From Actinocorallia populi (lineage in GTDB: Bacteria; Actinomycetota; Actinomycetes; Streptosporangiales; Streptosporangiaceae): a DNA stretch of 64,000 nucleotides. Shown here in pieces: positions 17,031 to 26,400 of this stretch; within the stretch, counting starts at the first letter, position 1, and every line of letters begins with the position of its first letter. The notes below the pieces were generated by a model that did not search any database, was not told where the DNA came from, and saw nothing but the letters and a program-made list of their open reading frames with translations. Both the position numbers and the translations under genes were made by a program. The stretch lies in NCBI RefSeq assembly GCF_002995495.1, contig NZ_PVZV01000001.1, forward strand, positions 806,001 to 870,000, written 5' to 3'.

Positions 17031-17717
17031 CTACTTGGAGCGCTTGCGGAGGCGCTCGATGTCGAGGATGACCACGGCGCGCGCCTCGATGCGCAACCAG
17101 CCGCGGGCCGCGAAGTCGGCCAGCGCCTTGTTGACGGTCTCCCGGGAGGCGCCGACGAGCTGGGCGAGCTCCTCCTGGGTGAGGTCGTGGTGAACGTGGA
17201 GGCCGTTGTCGCCCGGCTGGCCGAAACGCTCGGCCAGGTCCAGCAGCGCCTTGGCCACGCGGCCCGGGACGTCGGTGAAGACCAGGTCGGCCATCACCTC
17301 GTTGGTCTTGCGCAGCCGCTCCGACAGCGCCTGGAGGAGGGCGACGCCGACCTCCGGGTGCGCGGTGAGGAACGGGCGCAGCTCGTCGTGTCCCAGTCCG
17401 GCCAGGCGGCACTCGGTCACGGCGATCGCGCCGGCCGTCCGCGGCCGGGGGTCGAAGAGGGACAACTCGCCGAACATCTCACCGGGGCCTAGCACGCTGA
17501 GCAGGTTCTCCCGGCCGTCCGGAGCCATCCGGGTCAGCTTGATCTTGCCCTCGAGCACGACGTACAGCCGGTCGCCGGTGTCGCCCTCGTGGAACAGGCT
17601 CTGACCGCGGGCCAGCCGCACCTCGCTCACATGAGCGCGCAGCGCCTTGGTGGCCTGGTCGTCGAGTGCTTCGAAAAGCGGGGCCTTGTTGAGTACTTCG
17701 ATGTCGCGATCCGACAC
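17031..17717 (-). CDS. crp: Crp/Fnr-family regulator, Crp orthologue (228 aa)
   Basis: N-terminal cyclic-nucleotide domain (LARGQSLFHEGDTGDRLYVVLEGKIKLTR, PGEMFGELSLFDPRPRTAGAIA) and C-terminal winged helix (TDVPGRVAKALLDLAERFG, LTQEELAQLVGASRETVNKALADF). The sequence is very close to mycobacterial Crp, in the same position beside the MBL, Nudix and RidA genes. The GTG at 17717 is preferred: GGGAGGAG lies 8 bases before it, inside the codons that an upstream ATG (17738) would need. The stem R-P-R-T-A-G of the cAMP pocket is conserved, so cAMP binding is likely. Confidence 0.92.
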   Translation of the reverse strand: MSDRDIEVLNKAPLFEALDDQATKALRAHVSEVRLARGQSLFHEGDTGDRLYVVLEGKIKLTRMAPDGRENLLSVLGPGEMFGELSLFDPRPRTAGAIAVTECRLAGLGHDELRPFLTAHPEVGVALLQALSERLRKTNEVMADLVFTDVPGRVAKALLDLAERFGQPGDNGLHVHHDLTQEELAQLVGASRETVNKALADFAARGWLRIEARAVVILDIERLRKRSK

Positions 17718-17871
17718 GCCTTTTCTCCTCCCGAACACTTATATGCCCAGTGTGACGCACCTCGCACCGAGCTGGTGAACGTGGGGCCCTGGCGCGCCGA
17801 GCCTGACTTTACCGATGGACTGACGCGCTTCGACGCCAGCATCCCGGTAAGTAGTTTACTAAAGCGTAACT

Positions 17872-20800
17872 TCAGTACACATCGCGCACGTATCGCTTGT
17901 TTGACGCCATTTTCTTGACAAACTGGACGGCAGCTTCCGGGGTGAGGCCCCCGTGGAGCGTCGCGATCTCGGTCAGGGCGCGCTCGACGTCCCCGGCCAT
18001 CCGGGCCGCGTCGCCGCAGACGTAGAAGTGGGCGCCCTCCCGCAGCCAGTCCCACAGGCGGGCGCCGTGCTCGCGCATGCGGTCCTGGACGTAGACCTTG
18101 GCGCGCCGGTCCCGGGAGAAGGCCAGGTCGAGGCGGGTGAGGAAGCCGTCATCGCGGAGTGACTCCAGTCTCTCCCGGTGGTAGAAGTCCGTGGCCTCGC
18201 GCTGCTCGCCGAAGAAGAGCCAGTTCTTCCCGCGCGCGCCCTGGGCGAGGCGTTCGTCCAGGAAGCCCAGGAAGGGGGCGACGCCGGTGCCGGGGCCGAC
18301 CATGATCATCGCTGTGGACGGGTCCGCGGGCGGCCGGAAGTGCGGGGAGCGCTGGACGGACACCGGGACCGGGGTGCCGGGGGCGGAGTCGGCGAGAAAG
18401 GTGGAGGCCACGCCCTTGCGCGTCCTGCCGTGCGGGTTCTCGAACCGCACGACCGAGACAGTCAGGCGGAGCTCGTCCGGGTTCGTCAGGGGGCTGGAGG
18501 AGATCGAGTAACTGCGCGGGGCGAGCCGCTTCAGCACCGAAAGCCACTCCTCGGAGGTCGCCTCGACGGGGAACTCCGCCACCACGTCCACCGCTTGGCG
18601 GCCCCAGCTCCACTGGGCGAGCTCGTTCTTGTTGTCGGGGCGCAGCAGTTTGCGCAGCAGGCGGTCGTCCGTACGGTCGGCCAGGAAGCGCAGCAGGGCG
18701 GGCGTGATCCGGGTGAGGTCGTGCTCCGCCAGGTCGATGGCGGGGTCCATGCGGGTGAGCTTCAGCCACTCTTCCACCACGTCCGGGCAGTTCCGGGGCC
18801 GGATGCTCAGGGCGTCGCCGACCTCGTAGATGAGGCCCGTACCGGTGAGGTCGAAGGTGAATTCGCGGACTTCCTTGGTCGCGCCGGGCCGGCTGAGCAG
18901 CTGGTTACCCTTCAGGAGCGCGGTCACGGGGGCGTTCTTGGGCCTGGGGGGATGTGCGGGGGCGGCCTTCTTCGCGCTTCCGTCCATCGCCTGGATGACC
19001 TGCTCCAGCCACTGGTGGGCGGGAGGCTCGTAGTCGGGTTCGCAGTCGACGCGGGGAGCGAGCCGGATGGCGCCAAGCTCGTCCAGGCGGGCGTCCAAGC
19101 GTCGTCCATGGCCGCAGAAATCGTCGTAATTGGAGTCGCCGAGGGCCAGAACGGAGTACCGGACGCCGTTCAGGCGGGGTGCATCGAGGGCCGTCAGGGA
19201 CTCCCAGAAGCCTGTTCCGTTGTCGGGGGCGTCCCCGTCTCCGAACGTGCTGGTGATGACCAGGACCTCAGAGGCCGCTACAAGGGCCTGAGGGGACGTC
19301 TCGTCCATGTTGATCAGGGTGGCCCGTTTGCTCGCCTCTGAGAGTCTCTGAGCGGCTGTGACGGCGAATTCCTCGGCGTTGCCTGTCTGAGATGCCCACA
19401 AGATGAGAGTTTCAGGGGTATTGGAAGCGGCCGGGGCGGCGGTCGCGGGCTGCGTCCGCGAGTGGATTCCGGCGAGCATCCCGTTGATCCACAGGATGTG
19501 ATCGGGGGCGAAAGGCGCGTCCGGCGGGAGGACGGGCAGCTCGCCGGGCGCGGGAGGCGACACCTTCAGGCCGGCGAGGAAGCCGCCCAGATACCGCTTC
19601 TCCCGCTCGCTCAGCACGGGAGGAGCCGGATCCGCCAGGTCGAGGACGTTCGTTTCGGCGGGGACGGCGACCCTGGTGAGGGAGACGGCGCAGACCTTCA
19701 GCTCGGGCTGGAAGGAGAGCGGGTCCACGGCGTCGCTGGTGACGGCGTTGATGCTCAGGTACTCGCCGAACAGATCGTTCCAATGGAAGGGCGCGAAACA
19801 CCCGCCCGGGAGCACGCGGTCGGAGACCACGGCGGGCAGCACGGCGCGGCCCCTGCGGGAGGCGATCTCCACCTGATCGCCCTCGGAGACGCCGAGGGCG
19901 GCGGCGTCCGCCGGATGGATCTCGACGAACGGGCCGGGATCGAGCCTGTTGAGCTTGCCGACCTTGCCGGTCTTGGTGAGGGTGTGCCACTGGTGCTGGA
20001 GGCGGCCGGTGTTGAGGACGAACGGGTAGTCGTCGTCCGGCAGCTCCGCGGGGGCCATGTGCGGGCGGGGGAAGAAGACCGCCCTGCCGCTGGGCGTGGC
20101 GAAGCGCAGGCCGTCGCCGTCGCGGTAGCGGACGGGGTTGCGGTCGTCCCCGTCCGGCGCGGGCGCGGGCCACTGGACGGGCGTCTCCTTCAGCCGGTCG
20201 TAGGTGACGCCGCGCAGGTCCCAGCCGGTGGCGGGGTTGGCGAAACGCTTGATCTCCTCGAAGATCTCCTCCGCGGAGGCGTAGGAGAAGGCGTCGGCGT
20301 AACCCATCTCACAGGCGACGCGGGCGATGAGCAGCCAGTCGGGCAGCGCCTGGCCGGGCGGCTCGACGGCCTTGCGGGCCAGCGTCAGGTTCCGCTCGGA
20401 GTTGACCATCACGCCGTCCCCCTCCGTCCACAGGGCGGCGGGCAGGACGAGATCGGCGTACGCGTTGGTCTCGGTGTCGGCGAAGGAGTCCTGGACGACC
20501 ACGAACTCGGCGGCCTCCAGACCCTCGATGACCGTCCTCCGGTTGGCGACCGAGGCGACCGGATTGGTGCAGATGATCCAGCAGGCCTTGACCGTGCCGT
20601 CGGCGAGCCGCTCGAACATCTCGATCGTGCCCTTGCCGGTCTCCGTGCGCAGGGTGCCTTCGGGCAGCCCCCACACGTCCTCGGTGAAGCTCCGGTCGGC
20701 GTCGGACAGGACGCTGCGCTGGCCGGGCAGGCCGGGTCCCATGTAACCCATCTCACGACCGCCCATGGCGTTCGGCTGGCCGGTGAGGGAGAACGGGCCG

Positions 20801-21777
20801 CTGCCGGGACGGCAGATCGCGCCGGTGGCCAGGTGCAGGTTGATCAGGGCGTTGGTGTTCCAGGTGCCGTGCGTGGACTGGTTGAGGCCCATCGTCCAGC
20901 AGGACATCCAGGAGCCGGCCTCGCCGATGAGGCGGGCGGCCTCGCGGAGGTCCTCCTCGGGGATCCCGGTGATCTTCTCGACGGTCTCGGGCGTGTAGTC
21001 CGCCAGGAAGTCGGGCATCGCCTCCCAGCCTTCGGTGTGCGCGGCGATGAACTCCTCGTCGATCCACCGGTTGTCCACAAGCAGGTGGAGGAGGCCGTTC
21101 AGAAGGGCGAGATCCGTGCCAGGCTCGACCTGGAGGAACAGGTCGGCCTTGGCCGCGGTGGCGGTGCGGCGAGGGTCGACGACGATCAGTTTCGCGCCCG
21201 CCTTGACCCGTTCCATCATGCGGAGGAAGAGGACCGGATGGCAGTCGGCCATGTTCGAACCGATGACGAGGAAGACGTCGGCGTGCTCGAAGTCCTGGTA
21301 GGAGCCGGGCGGCCCGTCCGCGCCCAGCGAGAGCTTGTAGCCGGTGCCCGCGCCGGCCATGCACAACCGCGAGTTGGACTCGATCCGGTTGGTGCGGACG
21401 AAGCCCTTGGCCAGCTTGTTGACCAGGTACTGGGCCTCCAGTGACATCTGCCCCGAGACGTAGAAGGCCAGCGCGTCCGGGCCGTGCTCGTCCAGGACCG
21501 CGCGGAACCGCCGGGCGGTCTCGGTGATCGCGGCGTCGACGTCCAGCCGCTCGGGGCCGCCGTCGGCGCGCCGCAGGGCGGTGGACAGCCGCCCCGGCGC
21601 GGCGAGCATCTCGGCGGTGGTCGCGCCCTTGGTGCACAGCCTGCCGAAGTTCGCCGGATGCGTCCTGTCCCCCGAGGCCCTGACGACCTTGCCGTCCTGG
21701 ACTTCGAGCACCATCCCGCAGCCGACCCCGCAGTACGCGCAGACGGTCTTCACGCTGGTAGAAGTCACGTCTAGCAA
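17872..21777 (-). CDS. Assimilatory nitrate reductase fused to a CysJ-like flavoprotein reductase (1301 aa)
   Basis: One frame joins two enzymes. Residues 1-720 are a molybdopterin oxidoreductase of the NasA/NarB type: 4Fe-4S site C13, C16, C20, C48, a likely Mo-ligand C139 (NSRLCMAG) and a C-terminal dinucleotide-binding domain ([17 protein letters not shown]). Residues about 790-930 are a flavodoxin ([27 protein letters not shown]). Residues about 950-1301 are a ferredoxin-reductase module with RSYSISSSP (FAD), [14 protein letters not shown] (NADPH) and the ending YVCGDAARM to YVRDVY. The protein should pass electrons from NADPH to nitrate by itself. The start is uncertain: TTG 21777, or GTG at 21768 or 21753. 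Confidence 0.92.
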   Translation of the reverse strand: MLDVTSTSVKTVCAYCGVGCGMVLEVQDGKVVRASGDRTHPANFGRLCTKGATTAEMLAAPGRLSTALRRADGGPERLDVDAAITETARRFRAVLDEHGPDALAFYVSGQMSLEAQYLVNKLAKGFVRTNRIESNSRLCMAGAGTGYKLSLGADGPPGSYQDFEHADVFLVIGSNMADCHPVLFLRMMERVKAGAKLIVVDPRRTATAAKADLFLQVEPGTDLALLNGLLHLLVDNRWIDEEFIAAHTEGWEAMPDFLADYTPETVEKITGIPEEDLREAARLIGEAGSWMSCWTMGLNQSTHGTWNTNALINLHLATGAICRPGSGPFSLTGQPNAMGGREMGYMGPGLPGQRSVLSDADRSFTEDVWGLPEGTLRTETGKGTIEMFERLADGTVKACWIICTNPVASVANRRTVIEGLEAAEFVVVQDSFADTETNAYADLVLPAALWTEGDGVMVNSERNLTLARKAVEPPGQALPDWLLIARVACEMGYADAFSYASAEEIFEEIKRFANPATGWDLRGVTYDRLKETPVQWPAPAPDGDDRNPVRYRDGDGLRFATPSGRAVFFPRPHMAPAELPDDDYPFVLNTGRLQHQWHTLTKTGKVGKLNRLDPGPFVEIHPADAAALGVSEGDQVEIASRRGRAVLPAVVSDRVLPGGCFAPFHWNDLFGEYLSINAVTSDAVDPLSFQPELKVCAVSLTRVAVPAETNVLDLADPAPPVLSEREKRYLGGFLAGLKVSPPAPGELPVLPPDAPFAPDHILWINGMLAGIHSRTQPATAAPAASNTPETLILWASQTGNAEEFAVTAAQRLSEASKRATLINMDETSPQALVAASEVLVITSTFGDGDAPDNGTGFWESLTALDAPRLNGVRYSVLALGDSNYDDFCGHGRRLDARLDELGAIRLAPRVDCEPDYEPPAHQWLEQVIQAMDGSAKKAAPAHPPRPKNAPVTALLKGNQLLSRPGATKEVREFTFDLTGTGLIYEVGDALSIRPRNCPDVVEEWLKLTRMDPAIDLAEHDLTRITPALLRFLADRTDDRLLRKLLRPDNKNELAQWSWGRQAVDVVAEFPVEATSEEWLSVLKRLAPRSYSISSSPLTNPDELRLTVSVVRFENPHGRTRKGVASTFLADSAPGTPVPVSVQRSPHFRPPADPSTAMIMVGPGTGVAPFLGFLDERLAQGARGKNWLFFGEQREATDFYHRERLESLRDDGFLTRLDLAFSRDRRAKVYVQDRMREHGARLWDWLREGAHFYVCGDAARMAGDVERALTEIATLHGGLTPEAAVQFVKKMASNKRYVRDVY

Positions 21778-21791
21778 GGTAGGAACTTCTC

Positions 21792-21839
21792 GTTACCGCC
21801 ATGTGACATCGGTCGGTAACGGCACGTTACGGCTGTCAC
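21792..21839 (-). promoter_or_regulatory. Candidate GlnR operator upstream of the nitrate reductase
   Basis: Read towards the gene, the half-sites are GTAAC (21830-21826), TTACC (21819-21815), GTCAC (21807-21803) and GTAAC (21796-21792), with start-to-start spacings of 11, 12 and 11 bases. This is the a-site/b-site layout of actinobacterial GlnR boxes (GTnAC-n6-GAAAC-like pairs). A further GTGAC is at 21839-21835. GlnR controls nitrate assimilation genes in Streptomyces and mycobacteria. Confidence 0.6.
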
Positions 21840-21865
21840 ACAACGGTCTGCGCGGTCTGGTGAGG

Positions 21866-23131
21866 TCAGACGGGATAGGTGCGGATCTCCGTGCTCTGCA
21901 CCGAGACCCAGACCTCGGCACCGGGGTCCGGAGCCAGCTCCGCCACCTCCGCCGGAGGGACGTCCGCCAGGACGCGCAACGGCCCGTCCAGCTGGATCCG
22001 GACGCGGTCGCCCTGCTGCTCCACGCCCTCGACCACGGAACGCCACAGGTTGCCCGGGACACCGCCGGGACGCTCGCGGCGGAGCGCGACGGCCGCCGGA
22101 GGAAAAGCGACGAACACCGGCCCCTCGGTCTCCTCGGCCACGTCCAGCTCCAGCCCGTCCCCCGCGCCGCCGGACGGCACGCCGTCGCAGTCCGCCGTGC
22201 CGTCGCCGGGTGCCGTGCCGCCACTGGACGTCGTGTCGCCGTCGGGGGGCACGCCGTCGCGGTCCGCCGTGCCGTTGCCGGGTGCCGTGCCGCCGCAGCC
22301 TGTAGTGCCGTCGCTGGACGTCATGTCGCCGCCGGGTGCCGTGCCGTCGGGCGTCGTGCCGTCGGGCATGACGCCGGGCGGCGCCGTGCCGGTCAGGGTG
22401 ACGCGGCGGCCGTGGCCGGTGCCGCGGTAGAGGTTGAGGCCGACGAGGCGGGCGACGTAGTCGGTGCGGGGGCGCCGGGCGACCTCGGCGGGCGTGCCCT
22501 CCTGGACGATCCGGCCCGCCTCGATCACGATCAGCCGGTCGCAGAGCACCATCGCGTCGAGCGGGTCATGGGTGACCAGCAGCGCCGCCCCCGCGAAGTC
22601 CGCCAGGTGCCGCCGCAGGCCCGACCGGACCTCGAGCCGCGTCCGCGCGTCCAGCGCGGCCAGGGGTTCGTCCAGCAGGAGCAGCTTCGGCTCCACGGCC
22701 AGCGCCCGCGCCAGGGCGACCCGCTGCGCCTGCCCGCCCGACAACTCGCGCGGCCTCGCCTTCCCGTGCCCGCCCATCCCCACCCGTTCGAGCCACCCCG
22801 CCGCCGCCCGCCGCGCCTCCCGCGCCGGAGTCCCCCCGCACCGGGGCCCGAACGCCACGTTCTCCACCACCGAAAGATGCGGGAACAGCAGGTAGTCCTG
22901 GAACACCATCCCCACCGGCCGCTCCTCCGCGGGCAGCCGCTCCAGGCGCTCCCCGTCCAGCTCGATCCGCCCCTCCTCCAGCCGGACCAGCCCCGCCAGC
23001 GCCCGCAGCACCGTCGTCTTCCCCGCCCCGTTCGGCCCGAGCAGCCCCACGATCTCCCCGGCGCCCACCTCGAACTCCACGTCCACCCGGAACCCGTCCC
23101 GCCGCACACCCAGCCGAGCCGTCAGCCCCAT
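21866..23131 (-). CDS. modC: Molybdate ABC transporter ATP-binding protein with repeat insertion (421 aa)
   Basis: ATG 23131 has GGAGGAGGG directly upstream. ATPase domain: Walker A GLLGPNGAGKTTVLR, Q-loop VFQDYLLFPHLSV, signature LSGGQAQRVALARAL, Walker B LLLLDEPLAALD, H-loop VTHDPLDAM. The C-terminal TOBE/Mop domain starts at NLYRGTGHGRRVTL and resumes at GLELDVAEETEGP, but about 65 residues of Gly/Thr/Asp/Ser-rich low-complexity sequence are inserted between, encoded by 72-base repeats. The ModA and ModB genes lie upstream, with a repeat tract of about 330 bases between modB and modC. The nearby nitrate reductase needs Mo. Confidence 0.92.
   Translation of the reverse strand: MGLTARLGVRRDGFRVDVEFEVGAGEIVGLLGPNGAGKTTVLRALAGLVRLEEGRIELDGERLERLPAEERPVGMVFQDYLLFPHLSVVENVAFGPRCGGTPAREARRAAAGWLERVGMGGHGKARPRELSGGQAQRVALARALAVEPKLLLLDEPLAALDARTRLEVRSGLRRHLADFAGAALLVTHDPLDAMVLCDRLIVIEAGRIVQEGTPAEVARRPRTDYVARLVGLNLYRGTGHGRRVTLTGTAPPGVMPDGTTPDGTAPGGDMTSSDGTTGCGGTAPGNGTADRDGVPPDGDTTSSGGTAPGDGTADCDGVPSGGAGDGLELDVAEETEGPVFVAFPPAAVALRRERPGGVPGNLWRSVVEGVEQQGDRVRIQLDGPLRVLADVPPAEVAELAPDPGAEVWVSVQSTEIRTYPV
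22176..22330. repeat. 72-base in-frame repeats inside modC
   Basis: Copy 1 begins at 22176 and copy 2 at 22248 (both start GGCACGCCGTCGC), with further degenerate pieces to about 22400. The unit is a multiple of three (24 codons), so the modC frame is kept. The encoded text is a Thr/Gly/Asp-rich linker in the middle of the TOBE domain. Confidence 0.75.
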
Positions 23132-23157
23132 GTCCCTCCTCCTTCCGTCGCCCGAAG

Positions 23158-23460
23158 TCCTCGTTCTTCCGCCTTCAGCCGCCGTCCGACCGGATGCACG
23201 ACCAGGGGTCCGCTCTCCGGCGTGTTCGTTTTTTCTCGACGTGGCCCGTGGTTCGGTCTTCGCCGTGTTCGTGCTTCCTCGGTCCGGCCAGGCGCCTGTT
23301 CCCCGACGTGTTCGTTCTGCCTGGCTCGGTCCGTCGTTCGCTCTCCGGTGCGTTCCTTCTCCTCGGGTTCGGCCCACGGCGCCGGTTCTCCGGCGTGTCG
23401 TTCCTCCTCGGGACGGGGAGACGTCCGTTCCGTCATGTTTCCTCCTCCTCGGGACGGGTC
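23158..23460. repeat. Degenerate tandem repeat of about 43 bases between modB and modC
   Basis: About seven imperfect copies sharing GCGTGTTCGTTCTTCCTCGG (starts near 23219, 23263, 23308, 23349, 23391 and 23437, with a weaker one near 23160). Spacing is 40-46 bases. No gene is supported, although a reverse frame stays open. The tract separates modC from modB inside what should be one operon. Confidence 0.65.
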
Positions 23461-24241
23461 AGGGGAGCCAGCGGTCCCGGAGGGTGACCAGGACGGTGAG
23501 GGAGACGGCCAGCAGGACGAGGCTGAGGACCAGGGCGGCTTCGGGGTCGGTCTCCAGGGCCAGGTAGACGGCGAGGGGCATGGTCTGGGTGCGGCCGGGG
23601 AAGTTGCCGGCGAAGGTGATGGTGGCGCCGAACTCGCCCAGGGCGCGGGACCAGCAGAGGACGGCGCCGGCGAGGACGCCGGGGGCCACCAGGGGGAGGG
23701 TGACGCGGCGGAAGACGGTCCAGCGGGAGGCGCCGAGGGTGGCGGCGGCCTCCTCGTAGCGGGGGTCGGAGGCGCGCAGGGCGCCCTCGACGCTGATCAC
23801 GAGGAAGGGGAGGGCGACGAAGATCTGGGCGAGGACGACGCCGGTGGTGGTGAAGGGGAAGGTGAGGCCGAACCAGGCGTCCAGGTGGCGGCCGATCAGA
23901 CCGTTGCGGCCCAGGACCAGCAGGAGCGCGACACCGCCCACGACCGGGGGCAGGACGAGCGGGACGGTGATCAGGGCGCGGGCGAGGCGGCGGCCGGGGA
24001 ACTCGGCGCGGGCCAGGACCCAGGCGAGGGGCACGCCCAGCAGCAGGCAGACGGCGGTGGCCAGGGTGGCCGTCCCCAGGGAGAGGCGCAGCGCCTCCAG
24101 GACCCGGGGTTCGGCGAGCCGGGCGGGCAGGGTCGACCAGGGGGTGCGGACGAGCAGCCCGGCCAGCGGCAGGACGAGGAAGGCCAGTCCCGCCGCGGCG
24201 GGAAGGGCCAGCATCCAGGGGACGCGGCTCCGCACGCTCAC
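23459..24241 (-). CDS. modB: Molybdate ABC transporter permease (260 aa)
   Basis: GTG 24241 overlaps the stop of modA in GTGA. The product has about six membrane helices and the permease EAA loop (EEAAATLGASRWTVFRRVTLPLVAPGVLAGAVLCWSRALGEFGATITFAG, shown here only as the family pattern E-A-A-x3-G-x9-P). FPGRTQTMPLAVYLALE near the end is typical of ModB. It forms the membrane channel for molybdate with ModC as ATPase and ModA as binding protein. Confidence 0.93.
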   Translation of the reverse strand: MSVRSRVPWMLALPAAAGLAFLVLPLAGLLVRTPWSTLPARLAEPRVLEALRLSLGTATLATAVCLLLGVPLAWVLARAEFPGRRLARALITVPLVLPPVVGGVALLLVLGRNGLIGRHLDAWFGLTFPFTTTGVVLAQIFVALPFLVISVEGALRASDPRYEEAAATLGASRWTVFRRVTLPLVAPGVLAGAVLCWSRALGEFGATITFAGNFPGRTQTMPLAVYLALETDPEAALVLSLVLLAVSLTVLVTLRDRWLP

Positions 24242-25002
24242 GGGGCTTCGAATCCGGCTTCGGTGAACACGTCCCGCGCCCGCTGCGACAGCACGAACGC
24301 GACGAATTCGGAGGCCGCGCCGGGGGAAGGTGCCTTCTCGAGCGCGACGATCGGGTAGTCGTTGACGGCCTGACCGGCTTCGGGGAAGGCGATGCCCCTG
24401 ACCCTGCCGCCCGCCGCGCGGATGTCCGTCCGGTAGACGAGCGCGGCGTCGACCTCGCCGAGGGTCAGCTTGGTGAGGGTGGCCTTGACGTCCTGTTCCA
24501 GCGTGACGGGGGTGACGTCGAGACCGGCGGCGGCCAGCGCCTCGGCCGCGGCGGCGCCGCACGGGACCTGTTCGGCGCAGAGCGCGACCTTGACGTCCGG
24601 GTCCGCGAGGTCCGCGAGCCCGGAGACCTTGCTGGAGCCGTTCGCGGGGACGGCGATCTCCAGCCGGTTGCGGGCGAAGACGGCGGGTTTCCCGGCCGCG
24701 AGCGAGGCGTCGGTGGCGGTCCGCATCGTGGCCTGGCTGGCCGAGGCGAAGACGTCCGCGGGCGCACCTTGGACGAGCTGCTGGGCGAGGGTGGCGCTGG
24801 AGCCGAAGTTGAACCGCACCTCGACGCCGGGATTGCCGTCCTCGAACTCCCCGCCGAGCCGGGTGAACGTCTCGGTGAGCGAGGCGGCCGCGAACACCGT
24901 GACCGTCTCGGACGCCTCGTCGCCCGGCGAGCAGCCCGTCAGGACCGCCGAAAGGAGCAGGAAGAGCGCGCACAACCGCCGTGGCCCCGGGGACCGCCTC
25001 AT
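24238..25002 (-). CDS. modA: Molybdate-binding lipoprotein (254 aa)
   Basis: Signal peptide with lipobox LTGC (Cys at about residue 23), then TVTVFAAASLTETFTRLGGEF, the ModA opening whose serine contacts molybdate, and VRFNFGSSATLAQQLVQGAPADVFASAS, the second oxyanion-binding loop. A late LVYRTDIRAAG and FVAFVLSQRARDVFTEAGF complete the two-lobed fold. Its ATG overlaps the upstream HTH-TOBE gene in ATGA, and its stop overlaps modB. Confidence 0.94.
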   Translation of the reverse strand: MRRSPGPRRLCALFLLLSAVLTGCSPGDEASETVTVFAAASLTETFTRLGGEFEDGNPGVEVRFNFGSSATLAQQLVQGAPADVFASASQATMRTATDASLAAGKPAVFARNRLEIAVPANGSSKVSGLADLADPDVKVALCAEQVPCGAAAAEALAAAGLDVTPVTLEQDVKATLTKLTLGEVDAALVYRTDIRAAGGRVRGIAFPEAGQAVNDYPIVALEKAPSPGAASEFVAFVLSQRARDVFTEAGFEAP

Positions 25003-25385
25003 TCGGGGACCTCCACGACGACGTTCGTGGACTTGATCACCGCCACGGCCAGCACGCCCGGTTCGAGCCCCAGCTCGTCGGCGGCCTGCCTGCTCATCAG
25101 CGACACGACACGGAACGGCCCGGCGGCCAGTTCGACCTGCGCCATGACCGTGTCCCTGCGGACCTCGGTCACGATGCCCCGGAACCGGTTGCGCGCCGAC
25201 GAGCGCCCCTCGCCGCCGGAGTCCACCTGCGCCCGCGCGAACGCCGCGAGCTCCCCGCCGTCGATCAGGCGGTGCCCGTGGGAGTCCCGCCCGGCGGCCA
25301 GCCGCCCGCCGTCCACCCAGCGCCGCACGGTGTCCGGGCTGACCCCGAGCAACTCGGCCGCCTCACTGATCCGGAACTCTGTCAC
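24999..25385 (-). CDS. HTH-TOBE molybdate-responsive regulator/binding protein (128 aa)
   Basis: Residues 1-55 form a MerR/excisionase-like helix-turn-helix (FRISEAAELLGVSPDTVRRWVDGGRL, HRLIDGGELAAFAR). Residues about 60-128 form one TOBE/Mop domain (SARNRFRGIVTEVRRDTVMAQVELAAGPFRVVSLMSR..) that binds molybdate. This two-domain protein is standard in actinobacterial mod operons and probably controls modABC in response to Mo. It is first gene of the operon; the promoter must lie in the 90 bases between 25386 and the erm stop at 25476. Confidence 0.88.
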   Translation of the reverse strand: MTEFRISEAAELLGVSPDTVRRWVDGGRLAAGRDSHGHRLIDGGELAAFARAQVDSGGEGRSSARNRFRGIVTEVRRDTVMAQVELAAGPFRVVSLMSRQAADELGLEPGVLAVAVIKSTNVVVEVPE

Positions 25386-25475
25386 CCGACGAATCTACCT
25401 GCCGCAGATGCAAGGATCAATGCCGATGATGCCCCGTATTTGCCAGGCAACCAAGTGATATCCCTGGAAAATGCG

Positions 25476-26288
25476 TCATGTAAGACCCCGCCTTCTCCCC
25501 GGCAGGGCAGCGTCCCGCGCCGGAGGGAAGTGGCGCAGGAACAGGTCGGCCCACTGCTCGGCCACGAGGACCTTGGGCAGGGCGGACGGCGCCACCCCGT
25601 GCCGCCGCGTCCACTGCAGAGCCTGGTGGCGGGACATCTCCGGCATCGCGGTGAGGATCTCCGCGATGCCCCGTCCACGGCCCGTGAACACGCGCCGGAC
25701 GACGTCCTGGTACCGCCCGCGTGCCCGCGGCTGCACGAGAGGAAGCCGTCTCCGGGTGGCGGTCAGCAGCCCGCCGTCGACGCCGGGCCGCGGCCGGAAC
25801 GCCGAGGACGGCACCCGCTGGTGGAGCCGGAACTCGAACCACGGCCACCACTGCGCCGTCATCATGCTCGCGCCGCCCACTCCCGCGCGGCGCCGCGCCA
25901 CCTCCCACTGGGTGATCAGGACGGCGTCGGTCCAGCCGGGAGCGTCGAGGATGCGGCGGAGCATCACGGTGGTCTGGTGGAAGGGCAGGTTCCCGGCCAG
26001 CACGTGGGGTGTGGCGGGAAGGGGATGGCGCAGGAAGTCCGCGTGGACGACCTCCGCAGGCGGGCCGAGTCGGCGCGCGAGCCGCCGGGCCTGCCGCCCG
26101 TCGATCTCGACGCCGGTCAGCGGCCTGCCCAGGCGACGCATCGGCAGGGTCAGCGCGCCGTCTCCGGGGCCGATCTCGATGATCGGCCCTTCGGTCGCGG
26201 CGACGAGCCCGACGAAGGCGTCGATGACGTTCCGGTCGATGAGGAAGTTCTGGCCGAGCTCATGCCGGCCAGGGCGCTGGGTGTGCAC
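25476..26288 (-). CDS. erm: 23S rRNA adenine N6-methyltransferase, Erm family (270 aa)
   Basis: Opens with R-H-E-L-G-Q-N-F-L (SAM-site motif X), then EIGPGDGALTLPM (motif I), GVEIDGRQARRLARRL (motif II) and the catalytic N-L-P-F in LAGNLPFHQTT (motif IV), followed by the conserved AFRPRPGVDGGLL region and a basic C-terminal domain. RHELGQNFL and the actinobacterial-type C terminus mark Erm rather than KsgA. The enzyme methylates A2058 and gives macrolide, lincosamide and streptogramin B resistance. GTG 26288 has GGAG about 5 bases upstream. Expression is probably controlled by the leader and hairpins just upstream. Confidence 0.9.
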   Translation of the reverse strand: MHTQRPGRHELGQNFLIDRNVIDAFVGLVAATEGPIIEIGPGDGALTLPMRRLGRPLTGVEIDGRQARRLARRLGPPAEVVHADFLRHPLPATPHVLAGNLPFHQTTVMLRRILDAPGWTDAVLITQWEVARRRAGVGGASMMTAQWWPWFEFRLHQRVPSSAFRPRPGVDGGLLTATRRRLPLVQPRARGRYQDVVRRVFTGRGRGIAEILTAMPEMSRHQALQWTRRHGVAPSALPKVLVAEQWADLFLRHFPPARDAALPGRRRGLT

Positions 26289-26352
26289 AGGATCTCCACG
26301 GCTTCGAAGCGAGCCGGGCAGCCCTGGAGGCCGCTCGGCGAGGATTCGCGGA

Positions 26353-26400
26353 AGCGGCGGAGCATCAGAGGAAGGGACGTTCCGCCGCTACGGGCGGCGG
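26353..26400 (-). promoter_or_regulatory. Mutually exclusive hairpins of the erm leader (candidate attenuator)
   Basis: In the transcript, segment 1 (CCGCCG, 26400-26395, within the last leader codons) can pair with segment 2 (CGGCGG, 26387-26382) as a 6-bp hairpin with a 7-base loop. Segment 2 extended (26389-26381) can instead pair with segment 3 (26361-26353) as a perfect 9-bp hairpin with a 19-base loop. A ribosome stalled on the leader would cover segment 1 and force the 2:3 form. This is the layout of erm translational or transcriptional attenuators. Confidence 0.6.

Noticed and set aside
25476-26288. KsgA (16S dimethyltransferase) instead of Erm
   Set aside because: The HELGQNFL start, the NLPF motif and the basic actinobacterial tail fit Erm; KsgA proteins carry N-L-P-Y.
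26150-26365. Second candidate erm leader frame starting MLRRFRESS
   Set aside because: It has a tempting Arg-rich start, but it runs 71 codons into erm in another frame and has no clear ribosome site. The 14-codon frame is better placed.
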